Positions 56,687-64,000 of a stretch of DNA of 64,000 nucleotides are shown here, one piece after another. The notes below the pieces were generated by a model. It saw nothing but the letters and a program-made list of their open reading frames with translations. It did no database searches and was not told where the DNA came from. The DNA comes from Ramlibacter sp. (GTDB lineage Bacteria > Pseudomonadota > Gammaproteobacteria > Burkholderiales > Burkholderiaceae_C). Each line of letters starts with the position of its first letter. Positions within the stretch are counted from its first letter, which is position 1. The stretch covers positions 1 through 64,000 of the forward strand of contig JACDFR010000006.1 of the NCBI GenBank assembly GCA_013815685.1, given 5' to 3'. The translations under genes and the position numbers were made by a program.

Positions 56687-57118
56687 ATGACAGCTGCCCC
56701 CAAACGGCCTGAATTCCGCAACATCAATGCGTTCACCGATCTTCCCTCATACCGTCTCCCCGCGGCGGGCTGGGTGTCGATCCTGCATCGCGTGAGCGGT
56801 GTGCTCATGTTCCTGTTGATGCCCTTCATCATATGGATGTTCGACACTTCGCTGTCTTCCGAATTTTCATTCGCCAGGTTTCGCGCGGCCTTCAATGCGG
56901 GCCTCGGATTCATCCCCGGCTGGTTCATCAAGCTGGTGGCGCTCGGCCTGATCTGGGCCTACCTGCATCACTTCATCGCCGGCGTGCGCTACCTGTGGAT
57001 GGACGTCAGCCATGCGGCGGTGAGCAAGGAATTCGGCATGAAGTCCGCCCAGGTGACCCTGATCGCCAGCGTGCTGCTCACGCTGGTCCTGGGCGCCAAG
57101 CTCTTCGGTCTTTACTAA
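56687..57118 (+). CDS. sdhC: Succinate dehydrogenase cytochrome b556 subunit
   Basis: 143 residues with three transmembrane helices and the motif RLPAAGWVSILHRVSGVLMFLLMPFIIWM. HHFIAGVRYLWMD (His ligands for heme b) is conserved. It anchors the SDH complex and binds quinone with SdhD. ATG 56687 was chosen; the preceding GGCATC gap has no strong RBS. First gene of sdhCDAB-sdhE, following gntR after 112 bp. Confidence 0.92.
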   Translation: MTAAPKRPEFRNINAFTDLPSYRLPAAGWVSILHRVSGVLMFLLMPFIIWMFDTSLSSEFSFARFRAAFNAGLGFIPGWFIKLVALGLIWAYLHHFIAGVRYLWMDVSHAAVSKEFGMKSAQVTLIASVLLTLVLGAKLFGLY

Positions 57119-57133
57119 TTCAACAACTTTGCG

Positions 57134-57155
57134 GGACAGATCTTCAGCTCTGTCC
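57134..57155 (+). promoter_or_regulatory. Hairpin between sdhC and sdhD
   Basis: Stem GGACAGA / TCTGTCC (7 bp) with an 8-nt loop in the 60-bp sdhC-sdhD gap, without a T-run. It is probably a processing or stability element for the polycistronic mRNA. Confidence 0.35.
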
Positions 57156-57178
57156 TCAACTGATCAGGAACTGTCTTT

Positions 57179-57544
57179 ATGTCCGTGAATTACGGCTCCA
57201 AGCGCATCGTCGTCGGCGCGCATTACGGCATGCGCGACTGGCTCAGCCAGCGGGTCACCGCCGGCCTGATGGCGCTTTTCACACTGATCGTGCTTGCGCA
57301 GGTCATCTTCTCCAAGGGGCCGATCGGCTACGACAAGTGGGCCGGCATCTTCGCGTCCCAATGGATGAAAGTCCTGACCTTCGCCGTCATCGCCGCCCTG
57401 CTCTGGCATGTCTGGGTGGGCATGCGCGACGTGTTCATGGACTATGTGAAACCGGTCGGGATTCGCCTGCTGCTGCAGATCTTTACCATCGTCTGGCTCA
57501 CGGGATGCGCCGGCTGGGCCCTGCAAGTACTGTGGAGGCTGTGA
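57179..57544 (+). CDS. sdhD: Succinate dehydrogenase membrane anchor subunit
   Basis: 121 residues with three hydrophobic helices (about 27-48, 62-82, 90-117). MRDWLSQRVTAGLMALFTLIV and LLWHVWVGMRDVFMDYVKPVGIR are typical. It pairs with SdhC to bind quinone and heme. Three bases separate it from sdhA. Confidence 0.9.
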   Translation: MSVNYGSKRIVVGAHYGMRDWLSQRVTAGLMALFTLIVLAQVIFSKGPIGYDKWAGIFASQWMKVLTFAVIAALLWHVWVGMRDVFMDYVKPVGIRLLLQIFTIVWLTGCAGWALQVLWRL

Positions 57545-57547
57545 GAC

Positions 57548-59356
57548 ATGAGCTATACCCATAACAACATCACGAGCCGCAAGTTCGACGTCGTCATCGT
57601 GGGCGCCGGCGGCTCGGGCATGCGCGCGTCGCTGCAACTCGCCCGCGCCGGCCTGAACGTGGCCGTCCTGTCCAAGGTCTTCCCGACCCGCTCGCACACC
57701 GTGGCGGCACAAGGCGGGATCGGCGCGTCCCTGGGCAACATGTCCGAGGACAACTGGCACTACCACTTCTACGACACCGTCAAGGGATCCGACTGGCTGG
57801 GCGACCAGGACGCGATCGAATTCATGTGCAGGGAAGCGCCCAAGGTCGTCTACGACCTGGAGCACATGGGCATGCCGTTCGACCGCAATCCTGACGGAAC
57901 GATCTACCAGCGCCCGTTCGGCGGCCACACGGCCAACTACGGCGAGAAACCGGTGCAGCGCGCCTGCGCCGCCGCGGACCGCACCGGTCACGCCATGCTT
58001 CACACGCTCTACCAGCAGAACGTCAAGGCCAAGACCAGCTTCTTCGTGGAGTGGATGGCACTGGACCTGATCCGCGACGCCGACGGCGACGTGGTCGGCG
58101 TCACCGCGATCGAAATGGAGACCGGCGACCTGCACATCCTGGAAGCCAGGACCACGCTGCTGGCCACCGGCGGCGCGGGCCGCATCTTCGCGGCGAGCAC
58201 CAATGCCTTCATCAACACCGGGGACGGCCTGGGCATGGCGGCACGGGCGGGCATCCCCCTGGAAGACATGGAGTTCTGGCAGTTCCATCCCACCGGCGTG
58301 GCCGGCGCGGGCGTGCTGCTGACCGAAGGCTGCCGGGGCGAGGGCGCGATCCTTTTGAACAGCAATGGCGAACGCTTCATGGAGCGCTATGCGCCCACCC
58401 TGAAGGACCTGGCGCCGCGCGACTTCGTGTCGCGCTCCATGGACCAGGAGATCAAGGAAGGCCGCGGCTGCGGGCCCAACAAGGATTACGTGCTGCTCAA
58501 GCTCGATCACCTGGGGGCGGACACCATCCACAAGCGCCTTCCCTCGGTGTACGAGATCGGCGTCAACTTCGCCAACGTCGACATCACCAGGGAGCCGATC
58601 CCAGTGGTGCCGACCATCCACTACCAGATGGGCGGCATCCCCACCAACATCAACGGCCAGGTCGTGGTGCAGCAGGGCGAGGTGCACAACGCGGTGGTCA
58701 ACGGCCTGTACGCGGTGGGCGAATGCTCATGCGTCAGCGTCCACGGCGCCAACCGGCTGGGCACCAACTCGCTGCTCGACCTGCTGGTGTTCGGCCGTGC
58801 GGCGGGCAACCACATCGTCGAGTTCAATAACAGGAACAAGGCCCACAAGCCGATTCCCGCGGACGCGGCGCAGCGCACGCTGGAGCGGCTGAATCGCCTC
58901 GAAAACACCACCGGCGGCGAATACGCGCAGGACGTGGCCAACGACATCCGCGCCTCGATGCAAAAGCACGCTGGCGTGTTCCGCACCCAGGCCATGATGG
59001 ACCAGGGGGTCGGGCAGATCGCCGCGCTGCGGGAACGCGTGCAGTCGCTGGCGCTCAAGGACAAGTCAAAGATCTTCAACACCGCGCGCATCGAGGCGCT
59101 GGAAGTCGAGAACCTGATCGAGTGTGCACAGGCCACGATCGTTTCGGCCGCCGCCCGCAAGGAGTGCCGCGGCGCGCATACCGTCAGCGACTACGAGCGG
59201 CCCGCCGATGACCCGGTGGCGCCGCTTGGCCGCGACGATGCCAACTGGATGAAGCATTCGCTCTGGTACAGCCAGGGCAACCGCGTCTCGTACAAGCCTG
59301 TCCACATGAAGCCGCTCACGGTGGAATCCGTGCCCCCCAAGGTCCGTACCTTCTAG
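57548..59356 (+). CDS. sdhA: Succinate dehydrogenase flavoprotein subunit
   Basis: 602 residues. The FAD-binding GAGGSGMRASLQLARAG and the covalent-FAD SHTVAAQGGIGASLGN (His) are present. The catalytic EFWQFHPTGV, DFVSRSMDQEIKEG, and HYQMGGIPTN blocks and the Cap domain are complete. It oxidises succinate to fumarate on the cytoplasmic face. FAD attachment depends on SdhE, encoded downstream. Confidence 0.97.
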   Translation: MSYTHNNITSRKFDVVIVGAGGSGMRASLQLARAGLNVAVLSKVFPTRSHTVAAQGGIGASLGNMSEDNWHYHFYDTVKGSDWLGDQDAIEFMCREAPKVVYDLEHMGMPFDRNPDGTIYQRPFGGHTANYGEKPVQRACAAADRTGHAMLHTLYQQNVKAKTSFFVEWMALDLIRDADGDVVGVTAIEMETGDLHILEARTTLLATGGAGRIFAASTNAFINTGDGLGMAARAGIPLEDMEFWQFHPTGVAGAGVLLTEGCRGEGAILLNSNGERFMERYAPTLKDLAPRDFVSRSMDQEIKEGRGCGPNKDYVLLKLDHLGADTIHKRLPSVYEIGVNFANVDITREPIPVVPTIHYQMGGIPTNINGQVVVQQGEVHNAVVNGLYAVGECSCVSVHGANRLGTNSLLDLLVFGRAAGNHIVEFNNRNKAHKPIPADAAQRTLERLNRLENTTGGEYAQDVANDIRASMQKHAGVFRTQAMMDQGVGQIAALRERVQSLALKDKSKIFNTARIEALEVENLIECAQATIVSAAARKECRGAHTVSDYERPADDPVAPLGRDDANWMKHSLWYSQGNRVSYKPVHMKPLTVESVPPKVRTF

Positions 59357-59395
59357 TACCCAACCGCGCAGCCTGTCATTCTTCAAGAGCACCCC

Positions 59396-60100
59396 ATGCA
59401 AAAACGCACGTTCCAGATCTACCGTTACGACCCCGAAAAGGACGCCAGGCCCTACATGCAGACCGTCGAGATCGAGCTCGACGGGGAGGAGCGCATGTTG
59501 CTCGACGCACTCATGAAGCTCAAGGCGCAGGACCCCACGCTGTCGTTCCGCCGTTCGTGCCGCGAGGGCGTGTGCGGCTCGGACGCCATGAACATCAACG
59601 GCAAGAATGGACTGGCGTGCCTCACGAACATGCTCACCCTACAGGGAACTATCGTCCTGAAGCCCCTGCCCGGCCTGCCGGTGATCCGCGACCTGATCGT
59701 GGACATGACGCAGTTTTTCAAGCAATACCACTCGATCAAGCCGTACCTCGTCAACGACAACATCCCGCCCGACAAGGAGCGCCTGCAGTCGCCCGAAGAA
59801 CGCGACGAGCTCAACGGCCTTTATGAATGCATTCTCTGCGCCAGTTGCTCCACGAGTTGCCCGAGCTTCTGGTGGAACCCCGACAAGTTCGTCGGCCCGG
59901 CAGGGCTGCTGCAAGCCTACCGCTTCATTGCCGACAGCCGCGACGAAGCCACGGCAGAGCGCCTGGACAATCTCGAAGACCCGTACCGGCTGTTTCGCTG
60001 CCACACGATCATGAATTGCGTCGATGTCTGCCCCAAGGGCCTGAACCCGACGCTGGCGATCGGCAAGATCAAGGAACTGATGGTTCGCCGGGCGATATGA
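59396..60100 (+). CDS. sdhB: Succinate dehydrogenase iron-sulfur subunit
   Basis: 234 residues. The [2Fe-2S] ligands lie in SCREGVCGSDAMNINGKNGLAC, and the [4Fe-4S] and [3Fe-4S] clusters in CILCASCSTSCPSFWW and CHTIMNCVDVCPKGLNP. It carries electrons from SdhA to quinone in SdhCD. The dispersed repeat copy B begins immediately after the stop (60101), which separates sdhB from sdhE by 95 bp. Confidence 0.97.
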   Translation: MQKRTFQIYRYDPEKDARPYMQTVEIELDGEERMLLDALMKLKAQDPTLSFRRSCREGVCGSDAMNINGKNGLACLTNMLTLQGTIVLKPLPGLPVIRDLIVDMTQFFKQYHSIKPYLVNDNIPPDKERLQSPEERDELNGLYECILCASCSTSCPSFWWNPDKFVGPAGLLQAYRFIADSRDEATAERLDNLEDPYRLFRCHTIMNCVDVCPKGLNPTLAIGKIKELMVRRAI

Positions 60101-60180
60101 GGCCCCCGCACTTGTCGCTGCGTGTATTACGCTGCCCCGAGGGGGCTGGGCCGCCTTGGGAGCGGTCCGGCGGCGGCCCG
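60101..60180. repeat. Dispersed repeat copy B between sdhB and sdhE
   Basis: Same motif order as copy A (54514-54593): GCCCCCGCACTTGTCGCTGCGTGTATTACGCTGCCCCGAGGGGGCTGGGCCGCC, then GCCTTGGGAGCGG and GGCGGCCC. The C4GAG5 core can fold as a short stem. It lies wholly within the 95-bp sdhB-sdhE intercistron, where it could affect sdhE expression. Confidence 0.75.
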
Positions 60181-60195
60181 ATGGATGGATGAGAT

Positions 60196-60504
60196 GTGAA
60201 CGATGAGGTCATCGATGAACGCGCGCTGAGCAAGCTGAGGTGGCGCTGCCGCCGGGGTTTGCTCGAAAATGACCTGTTCGTCGAACGGTTCTTCGGCCGG
60301 TACGCGGCCTGCCTCACGATGAGGCAGGCCGCGGCCCTGAACAAGTTGATGGATCTGGCCGACAACGACCTGCTGGACCTGTTGCTTGGGCGCCGGGAGC
60401 CAGAAGGTGAAATCGACACCGACGATGTCAGGCAAGTGCTCGCCATGCTGCGCAGCAACAACCTTGGGGGTCAACCTGCGGTCCCGCCCCAGCCGGCCCG
60501 ATGA
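60196..60504 (+). CDS. sdhE: Succinate dehydrogenase flavinylation factor SdhE
   Basis: 102 residues from GTG 60196. The conserved RWRCRRGLLENDLFVERFF (RGxxE motif, essential for the family) starts the domain, and LNKLMDLADNDLLDLLLGR continues it. It promotes covalent FAD attachment to SdhA and to fumarate reductase-type proteins. It is the last intact gene of the sdh unit; the gltA remnant follows 10 bp later. Confidence 0.9.
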   Translation: MNDEVIDERALSKLRWRCRRGLLENDLFVERFFGRYAACLTMRQAAALNKLMDLADNDLLDLLLGRREPEGEIDTDDVRQVLAMLRSNNLGGQPAVPPQPAR

Positions 60505-60514
60505 AGGAAACCGT

Positions 60515-60617
60515 ATGAAACTCGCCGGGACCAAGCGACCCCTGTCAAGATAGGCCGCCCGCGCCAGCTGTTCACCGGATCGTCCATCGCGACGTCCGGC
60601 CCATCGCCGGACGCTGA
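60515..60617 (+). pseudogene. gltA: Remnant of citrate synthase gene gltA (internal deletion)
   Basis: An RBS (AAGGAAA at 60503) precedes ATG 60515, which begins MKLAGTKRPLS, the usual start of betaproteobacterial GltA (MKLAD.K.TLS). The next sequence reads in another frame as KIGRPRQLFTG followed, after one missing base, by VHRDVRPIAGR and TGA at 60615-60617. Those are the last about 23 residues of citrate synthase. About 1.2 kb of an expected gene of about 1.3 kb is absent, leaving start and end joined. The expected operon position (after sdhE) supports this. A functional citrate synthase would have to be elsewhere. Confidence 0.78.
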
Positions 60618-60636
60618 ATCCGAACGGCAAGCCCGT

Positions 60637-60653
60637 CATCGCATTATGCGATG
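60637..60653. promoter_or_regulatory. Palindrome CATCGCATTATGCGATG (candidate LysR site 1)
   Basis: Seven-bp perfect arms CATCGCA/TGCGATG around TTA. It is 63 bp before the LysR start. T-N11-A patterning is present. A near copy lies 53 bp downstream (center to center), about five helical turns, on the same face of DNA. Confidence 0.6.
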
Positions 60654-60689
60654 GCCACTTGGATATTTGTGGCGCAAAATACCGCCGGT

Positions 60690-60706
60690 CATCGCCGTAT
60701 GCGATG
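60690..60706. promoter_or_regulatory. Palindrome CATCGCCGTATGCGATG (candidate LysR site 2)
   Basis: Arms CATCGC/GCGATG with a five-base spacer, ending 9 bp before the LysR ATG at 60716, so binding here would cover the promoter or RBS and give autoregulation. Paired with site 1 at 60637-60653. Confidence 0.6.
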
Positions 60707-60715
60707 ACTGGATGC

Positions 60716-61663
60716 ATGAAAACCTCCGAACGCACCTTTGCCCGCCGGATCGACCTGACGTCGCTGCAGCTTTTTGTGGCTGTGTGCGAACTCGGCTCCA
60801 TCGGCAAGGCCGCCGAGCGCGAATTCATCGCGGCGTCGGCCATCAGCAAACGGCTTTCGGATCTGGAAGCCACGCTCGATACCCCGCTGCTTTACCGCCA
60901 TACGCGCGGAGTCAACCTCACCCCCGCAGGCGAAAGCCTGCTGCACCACGCCCGCAGCGTGCTGTTCAGCCTGGACAAGATGCACGGCGAGCTCAGCGAA
61001 TATGCGCACGGCGTGCGCGGCCATGTTCGCGTCCACGCCAATATCTCGGCCATCGTGCAATTCCTGCCGGAGGACCTGGGCGCCTTCATCAAGGCACGCA
61101 GCGAGGTCAAGATCGACCTTGAAGAGCATCTGTCGACCGAGATCGTCCGGGCAGTACAGGAAGGCACGGCTGACCTGGGGATCTGCAACGCAAGCGCATC
61201 GGGCAACACCCGGGGACTGCAGACTCTGCCCTATCGCCAGGACCAGCTGGTGCTGATCGTGCCCCGCCGGCACCCGCTCGCCCGCAGGAAAACGCTGGCT
61301 TTCGAAGACACCCTGGACTGCGACCATGTCGGCCTCCATGCCAACAGCTCGATCCATCTGGCGATGCGCGACGCGGCAGCGGCGGCCGGACGGACGATCA
61401 GGCTGCGCATCCACGTGACGGGCCTCGACGCGATGTGCCGCATGATCCACAACGGGCTGGGCGTGGGCTTGATGCCGCGCCGGGCTTTCGAGCTGATGCA
61501 CGGCGTTGGCGACCTGGAAAGCGTGCATCTCAGCAATGTCTGGGCCCGGCGCAGCATCGAACTGGTAGCTCGCGATTTTTCTACCTTGCCGGTCGCCGCG
61601 CGGCTGCTGGTCGACCATTTGAAGGCCCGGGCCGAAGCGCCCGAAGCTGCCCTGGCCGCCTAA
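60716..61663 (+). CDS. LysR-family transcriptional regulator
   Basis: 315 residues from ATG 60716. N-terminal winged helix (about 10-75): [62 protein letters not shown]. Ligand domain follows, with [23 protein letters not shown], and [12 protein letters not shown] near the end. It precedes leuC by 26 bp on the same strand and may control leuCDB or an unlinked target. The effector is not predictable. The paired palindromes upstream are its likely sites. Confidence 0.88.
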   Translation: MKTSERTFARRIDLTSLQLFVAVCELGSIGKAAEREFIAASAISKRLSDLEATLDTPLLYRHTRGVNLTPAGESLLHHARSVLFSLDKMHGELSEYAHGVRGHVRVHANISAIVQFLPEDLGAFIKARSEVKIDLEEHLSTEIVRAVQEGTADLGICNASASGNTRGLQTLPYRQDQLVLIVPRRHPLARRKTLAFEDTLDCDHVGLHANSSIHLAMRDAAAAAGRTIRLRIHVTGLDAMCRMIHNGLGVGLMPRRAFELMHGVGDLESVHLSNVWARRSIELVARDFSTLPVAARLLVDHLKARAEAPEAALAA

Positions 61664-61689
61664 ACACTTTCACCGAACAGGAAGCACCC

Positions 61690-63111
61690 ATGGGAAAAAC
61701 GCTGTACGACAAGATCTGGGACGAGCACGTCGTTCATACCGAAGAGGACGGCACGGCCATCCTCTACATCGACCGCCACCTGGTGCACGAAGTGACCAGC
61801 GCCCAGGCCTTCGAAGGCCTGCGCGAAACGGGCCGAAAGGTCTGGCGCGTCAGTTCCATCGTCGCCACCGCGGACCACAACACCCCCACCACCGGCTGGG
61901 AGCTCGGTTACGACGGCATCACCGACCCCATCAGTAAGGAGCAGGTCACGACACTGGACAAGAACATCAGGGAGTTCGGCTCGGCCGCCTACTTCCCCTT
62001 CCTGTCCAAACGCCAGGGCATCGTGCACGTGATCGGCCCCGAGCAGGGCGCGACGCTGCCGGGCATGACCGTGGTGTGCGGGGACTCGCACACGTCGACC
62101 CATGGCGCCTTCGGGGCACTGGCGCATGGCATCGGCACCAGCGAAGTCGAGCATGTGATGGCGACGCAGACCCTGCTGGCCAAGAAGGCCAGGAACATGC
62201 TCATCAAGGTCGACGGGACACTGGGCCGCGGCGTTACCGCCAAGGACATCGTGCTGGCCATCGTCGGGCACATCGGAACGGCGGGCGGCACGGGCTACAC
62301 CATCGAGTTCGCGGGCTCGGCCATCCGCGCCCTCAGCATGGAGGGCCGCATGACCGTCTGCAACATGGCGATCGAAGCCGGCGCGCGCGCCGGGCTGGTG
62401 GCCGTGGATGAGAAGACGATCGAATACGTCAAAGGCCGTCCGCTGGCACCCGCGGGCGTCGAGTGGGCCCAGGCAGTCGCCTACTGGACGACGCTGCGGT
62501 CCGATGCCGATGCGAAGTTCGACGCCGTCGTCGAACTCGACGCCGGCAAAATCATCCCCCAGGTCACCTGGGGCACGTCCCCCGAGATGGTGCTGGGCGT
62601 GGATGGCCGGGTGCCCGATCCCGACAAGGAAAAGGATCCCGGCAAGCGCGGTGCGATCGAGCGCGCGCTGGCCTACATGGGCCTGGAACCCGGCAAGGCG
62701 GTCAACGATATCTACGTCGACAAGGTGTTCATCGGTTCGTGCACCAACAGCCGCATCGAAGACATGCGCGAAGCCGCGGGGGTGGTCAAGAAGCTTGGGC
62801 AAAAGGTCGCCAAGAATGTGAAACTGGCGATGGTGGTGCCGGGCTCCGGTCTGGTGAAGGACCAGGCGGAGCGCGAAGGCCTGCACGAAATCTTCAAGGC
62901 CGCCGGTTTCGAGTGGCGCGAGCCCGGCTGCTCGATGTGCCTGGCCATGAACGCCGACCGCCTGAACCCGGGCGAACGCTGCGCCTCCACAAGCAATCGC
63001 AACTTCGAAGGGCGCCAGGGCGCCGGGGGCCGCACGCACCTGGTCAGCCCGGCCATGGCGGCGGCCGCGGCCGTGCATGGCCACTTCGTCGATGTTCGCC
63101 AATTCGCCTGA
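61690..63111 (+). CDS. leuC: 3-isopropylmalate dehydratase large subunit
   Basis: 473 residues of the aconitase superfamily. The iron-sulfur cysteines are in [27 protein letters not shown] and [21 protein letters not shown]. It isomerises 2-isopropylmalate to 3-isopropylmalate with LeuD. AGGAAG precedes ATG 61690. leuD follows 12 bp later. Leucine leader-attenuation elements were not seen. Confidence 0.97.
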   Translation: MGKTLYDKIWDEHVVHTEEDGTAILYIDRHLVHEVTSAQAFEGLRETGRKVWRVSSIVATADHNTPTTGWELGYDGITDPISKEQVTTLDKNIREFGSAAYFPFLSKRQGIVHVIGPEQGATLPGMTVVCGDSHTSTHGAFGALAHGIGTSEVEHVMATQTLLAKKARNMLIKVDGTLGRGVTAKDIVLAIVGHIGTAGGTGYTIEFAGSAIRALSMEGRMTVCNMAIEAGARAGLVAVDEKTIEYVKGRPLAPAGVEWAQAVAYWTTLRSDADAKFDAVVELDAGKIIPQVTWGTSPEMVLGVDGRVPDPDKEKDPGKRGAIERALAYMGLEPGKAVNDIYVDKVFIGSCTNSRIEDMREAAGVVKKLGQKVAKNVKLAMVVPGSGLVKDQAEREGLHEIFKAAGFEWREPGCSMCLAMNADRLNPGERCASTSNRNFEGRQGAGGRTHLVSPAMAAAAAVHGHFVDVRQFA

Positions 63112-63123
63112 AGAAAGACCGAC

Positions 63124-63774
63124 ATGCAGAAATTCACCGTGCATCAGGGCCTGGTCGCCCCCATGGACCGCGAGAACGTCGACACCGACGCGATCATTCC
63201 GAAGCAATTCCTCAAGTCGATCCGCAAGACGGGATTCGGGCCCAACCTGTTCGACGAGTGGCGCTACCTGGACCACGGCGAGCCGGGCCAGGACCCCGCC
63301 ACCCGCAAGCTCAACCCGGACTTCGTGCTCAACCGGGCCCGCTTTCAAGGCGCATCCATCCTGCTCGCCCGCAAGAACTTCGGCTGCGGCTCCTCGCGCG
63401 AGCACGCGCCGTGGGCACTGGACCAGTACGGCTTTCGCGCCATCATCGCGCCGAGCTACGCCGACATCTTCTTCAACAATTGCTTCAAGAACGGGTTGCT
63501 GCCCCTCGTGCTGTCCGAGGTGCAGGTGGGGCGGTTGTTCGACGAGGTGGCCGCCTTTCCCGGCTACCGTCTCACCATCGACCTGGAGCGGCAAGCGATC
63601 GTCAAGGCCCAGGGCGAAGAACTGAGTTTCGATGTCGAGCCCTTTCGCAAGTTCTGTCTCACGAACGGCTTCGACGACATCGGCCTGACCCTGCGCCAGG
63701 AAGACAAGATCAAGGCCTTCGAAGCCGAACGGCTCGCCGAAAAACCCTGGCTGGCCCGGTCGCTGGCCCGTTAG
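63124..63774 (+). CDS. leuD: 3-isopropylmalate dehydratase small subunit
   Basis: 216 residues. The swivel-domain signature is [42 protein letters not shown], with [14 protein letters not shown] at the N-terminus. It completes the LeuCD enzyme. It lies between leuC and leuB in the usual order with short gaps (12 and 9 bp). Confidence 0.97.
   Translation: MQKFTVHQGLVAPMDRENVDTDAIIPKQFLKSIRKTGFGPNLFDEWRYLDHGEPGQDPATRKLNPDFVLNRARFQGASILLARKNFGCGSSREHAPWALDQYGFRAIIAPSYADIFFNNCFKNGLLPLVLSEVQVGRLFDEVAAFPGYRLTIDLERQAIVKAQGEELSFDVEPFRKFCLTNGFDDIGLTLRQEDKIKAFEAERLAEKPWLARSLAR

Positions 63775-64000
<226 letters not shown>

Noticed and set aside
57164..58687. 507-codon frame antisense to sdhD and sdhA
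   Set aside because: SDH genes are unambiguous on the plus strand.
61660..63594. 644-codon frame antisense to leuC and leuD
   Set aside because: leuC and leuD are certain, and the antisense frame is a GC-rich shadow.

Overview
The window is high-GC chromosomal DNA, most likely from a betaproteobacterium of the order Burkholderiales and probably the family Comamonadaceae (Variovorax / Ramlibacter / Polaromonas-like). The evidence is gene content and order: mdh-gntR-sdhCDAB-sdhE followed by leuCDB, the CitE-like lyase / acnB block, kynBUA beside argDF, murJ beside rpsT, an extra IF-1 gene, and a C-rich/G-rich dispersed repeat that I associate with this family from memory. No phage, IS element, CRISPR array, rRNA or tRNA gene was recognised. 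About 70 protein genes cover most of the sequence.

Layout. 1-12.4 kb: mixed housekeeping and conserved unknowns (partial PHB-depolymerase-like esterase, secreted methyltransferase, BON protein, dbpA, a broken PAS sensor gene, an AstE/AspA-family hydrolase, RcnB-like protein, infA, gshA, a GFSQG esterase, an HPF-like protein, and the PA2779/PA2778 exported pair). 12.4-19 kb: a frameshifted DUF3616 gene, then an Ugp-like ABC importer (ATPase, two permeases, binding protein) ending in a GpdQ-like phosphodiesterase; the first permease carries a frameshift. 19-22 kb: two low-complexity secreted proteins with an identical C-terminal octapeptide, flanking an atypical L,D-transpeptidase-like gene. 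22-33.7 kb: methyltransferase, DUF808, GNAT, tyrosine phosphatase and several very small ORFs, then a tightly packed leftward chain hda-HAD-pcnB-folK, an AI-2E-family transporter, SirB1, murJ, and rpsT/DUF3579. 33.7-43 kb: argD-argF, kynB-kynU-kynA, then acnA with an overlapping FAD monooxygenase. 43-50 kb: sensor kinase, serA-serC, an XRE regulator, an SbmA/BacA-like transporter, and a Gly/Ala/Ser repeat protein. 50-64 kb: a TCA-cycle and leucine region (acnB, CitE-like lyase, mdh | gntR, sdhCDAB, sdhE, gltA remnant, lysR, leuC, leuD, leuB partial).

How the genes work together. Central carbon metabolism dominates the right half: aconitases A and B, malate dehydrogenase, succinate dehydrogenase with its flavinylation factor, and a UTRA-type GntR regulator between mdh and sdhC that has a perfect 12-bp palindrome in its promoter region. 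The same palindrome occurs in the argD upstream region about 22 kb away. The citrate synthase gene expected after sdhE is reduced to a roughly 100-bp scar that keeps the start and the end of gltA. The kyn genes encode the tryptophan-to-anthranilate route.

Main points for follow-up: the gltA deletion scar; a 132-nt nested palindrome between kynA and the FAD monooxygenase; two copies of a dispersed repeat, one read as coding sequence at the start of the CitE-like gene; an intrinsic terminator 14 nt before the argD start; twin palindromes at the lysR promoter; and three separate single-base frameshifts (PAS gene, DUF3616 gene, ABC permease), which are either true gene decay or consensus errors. 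I did not find a clearly new multi-gene system. The best candidates for undescribed biology are the transpeptidase / RTARADRN-protein cluster and the regulatory palindromes. All homology statements come from motif recognition without database searches.
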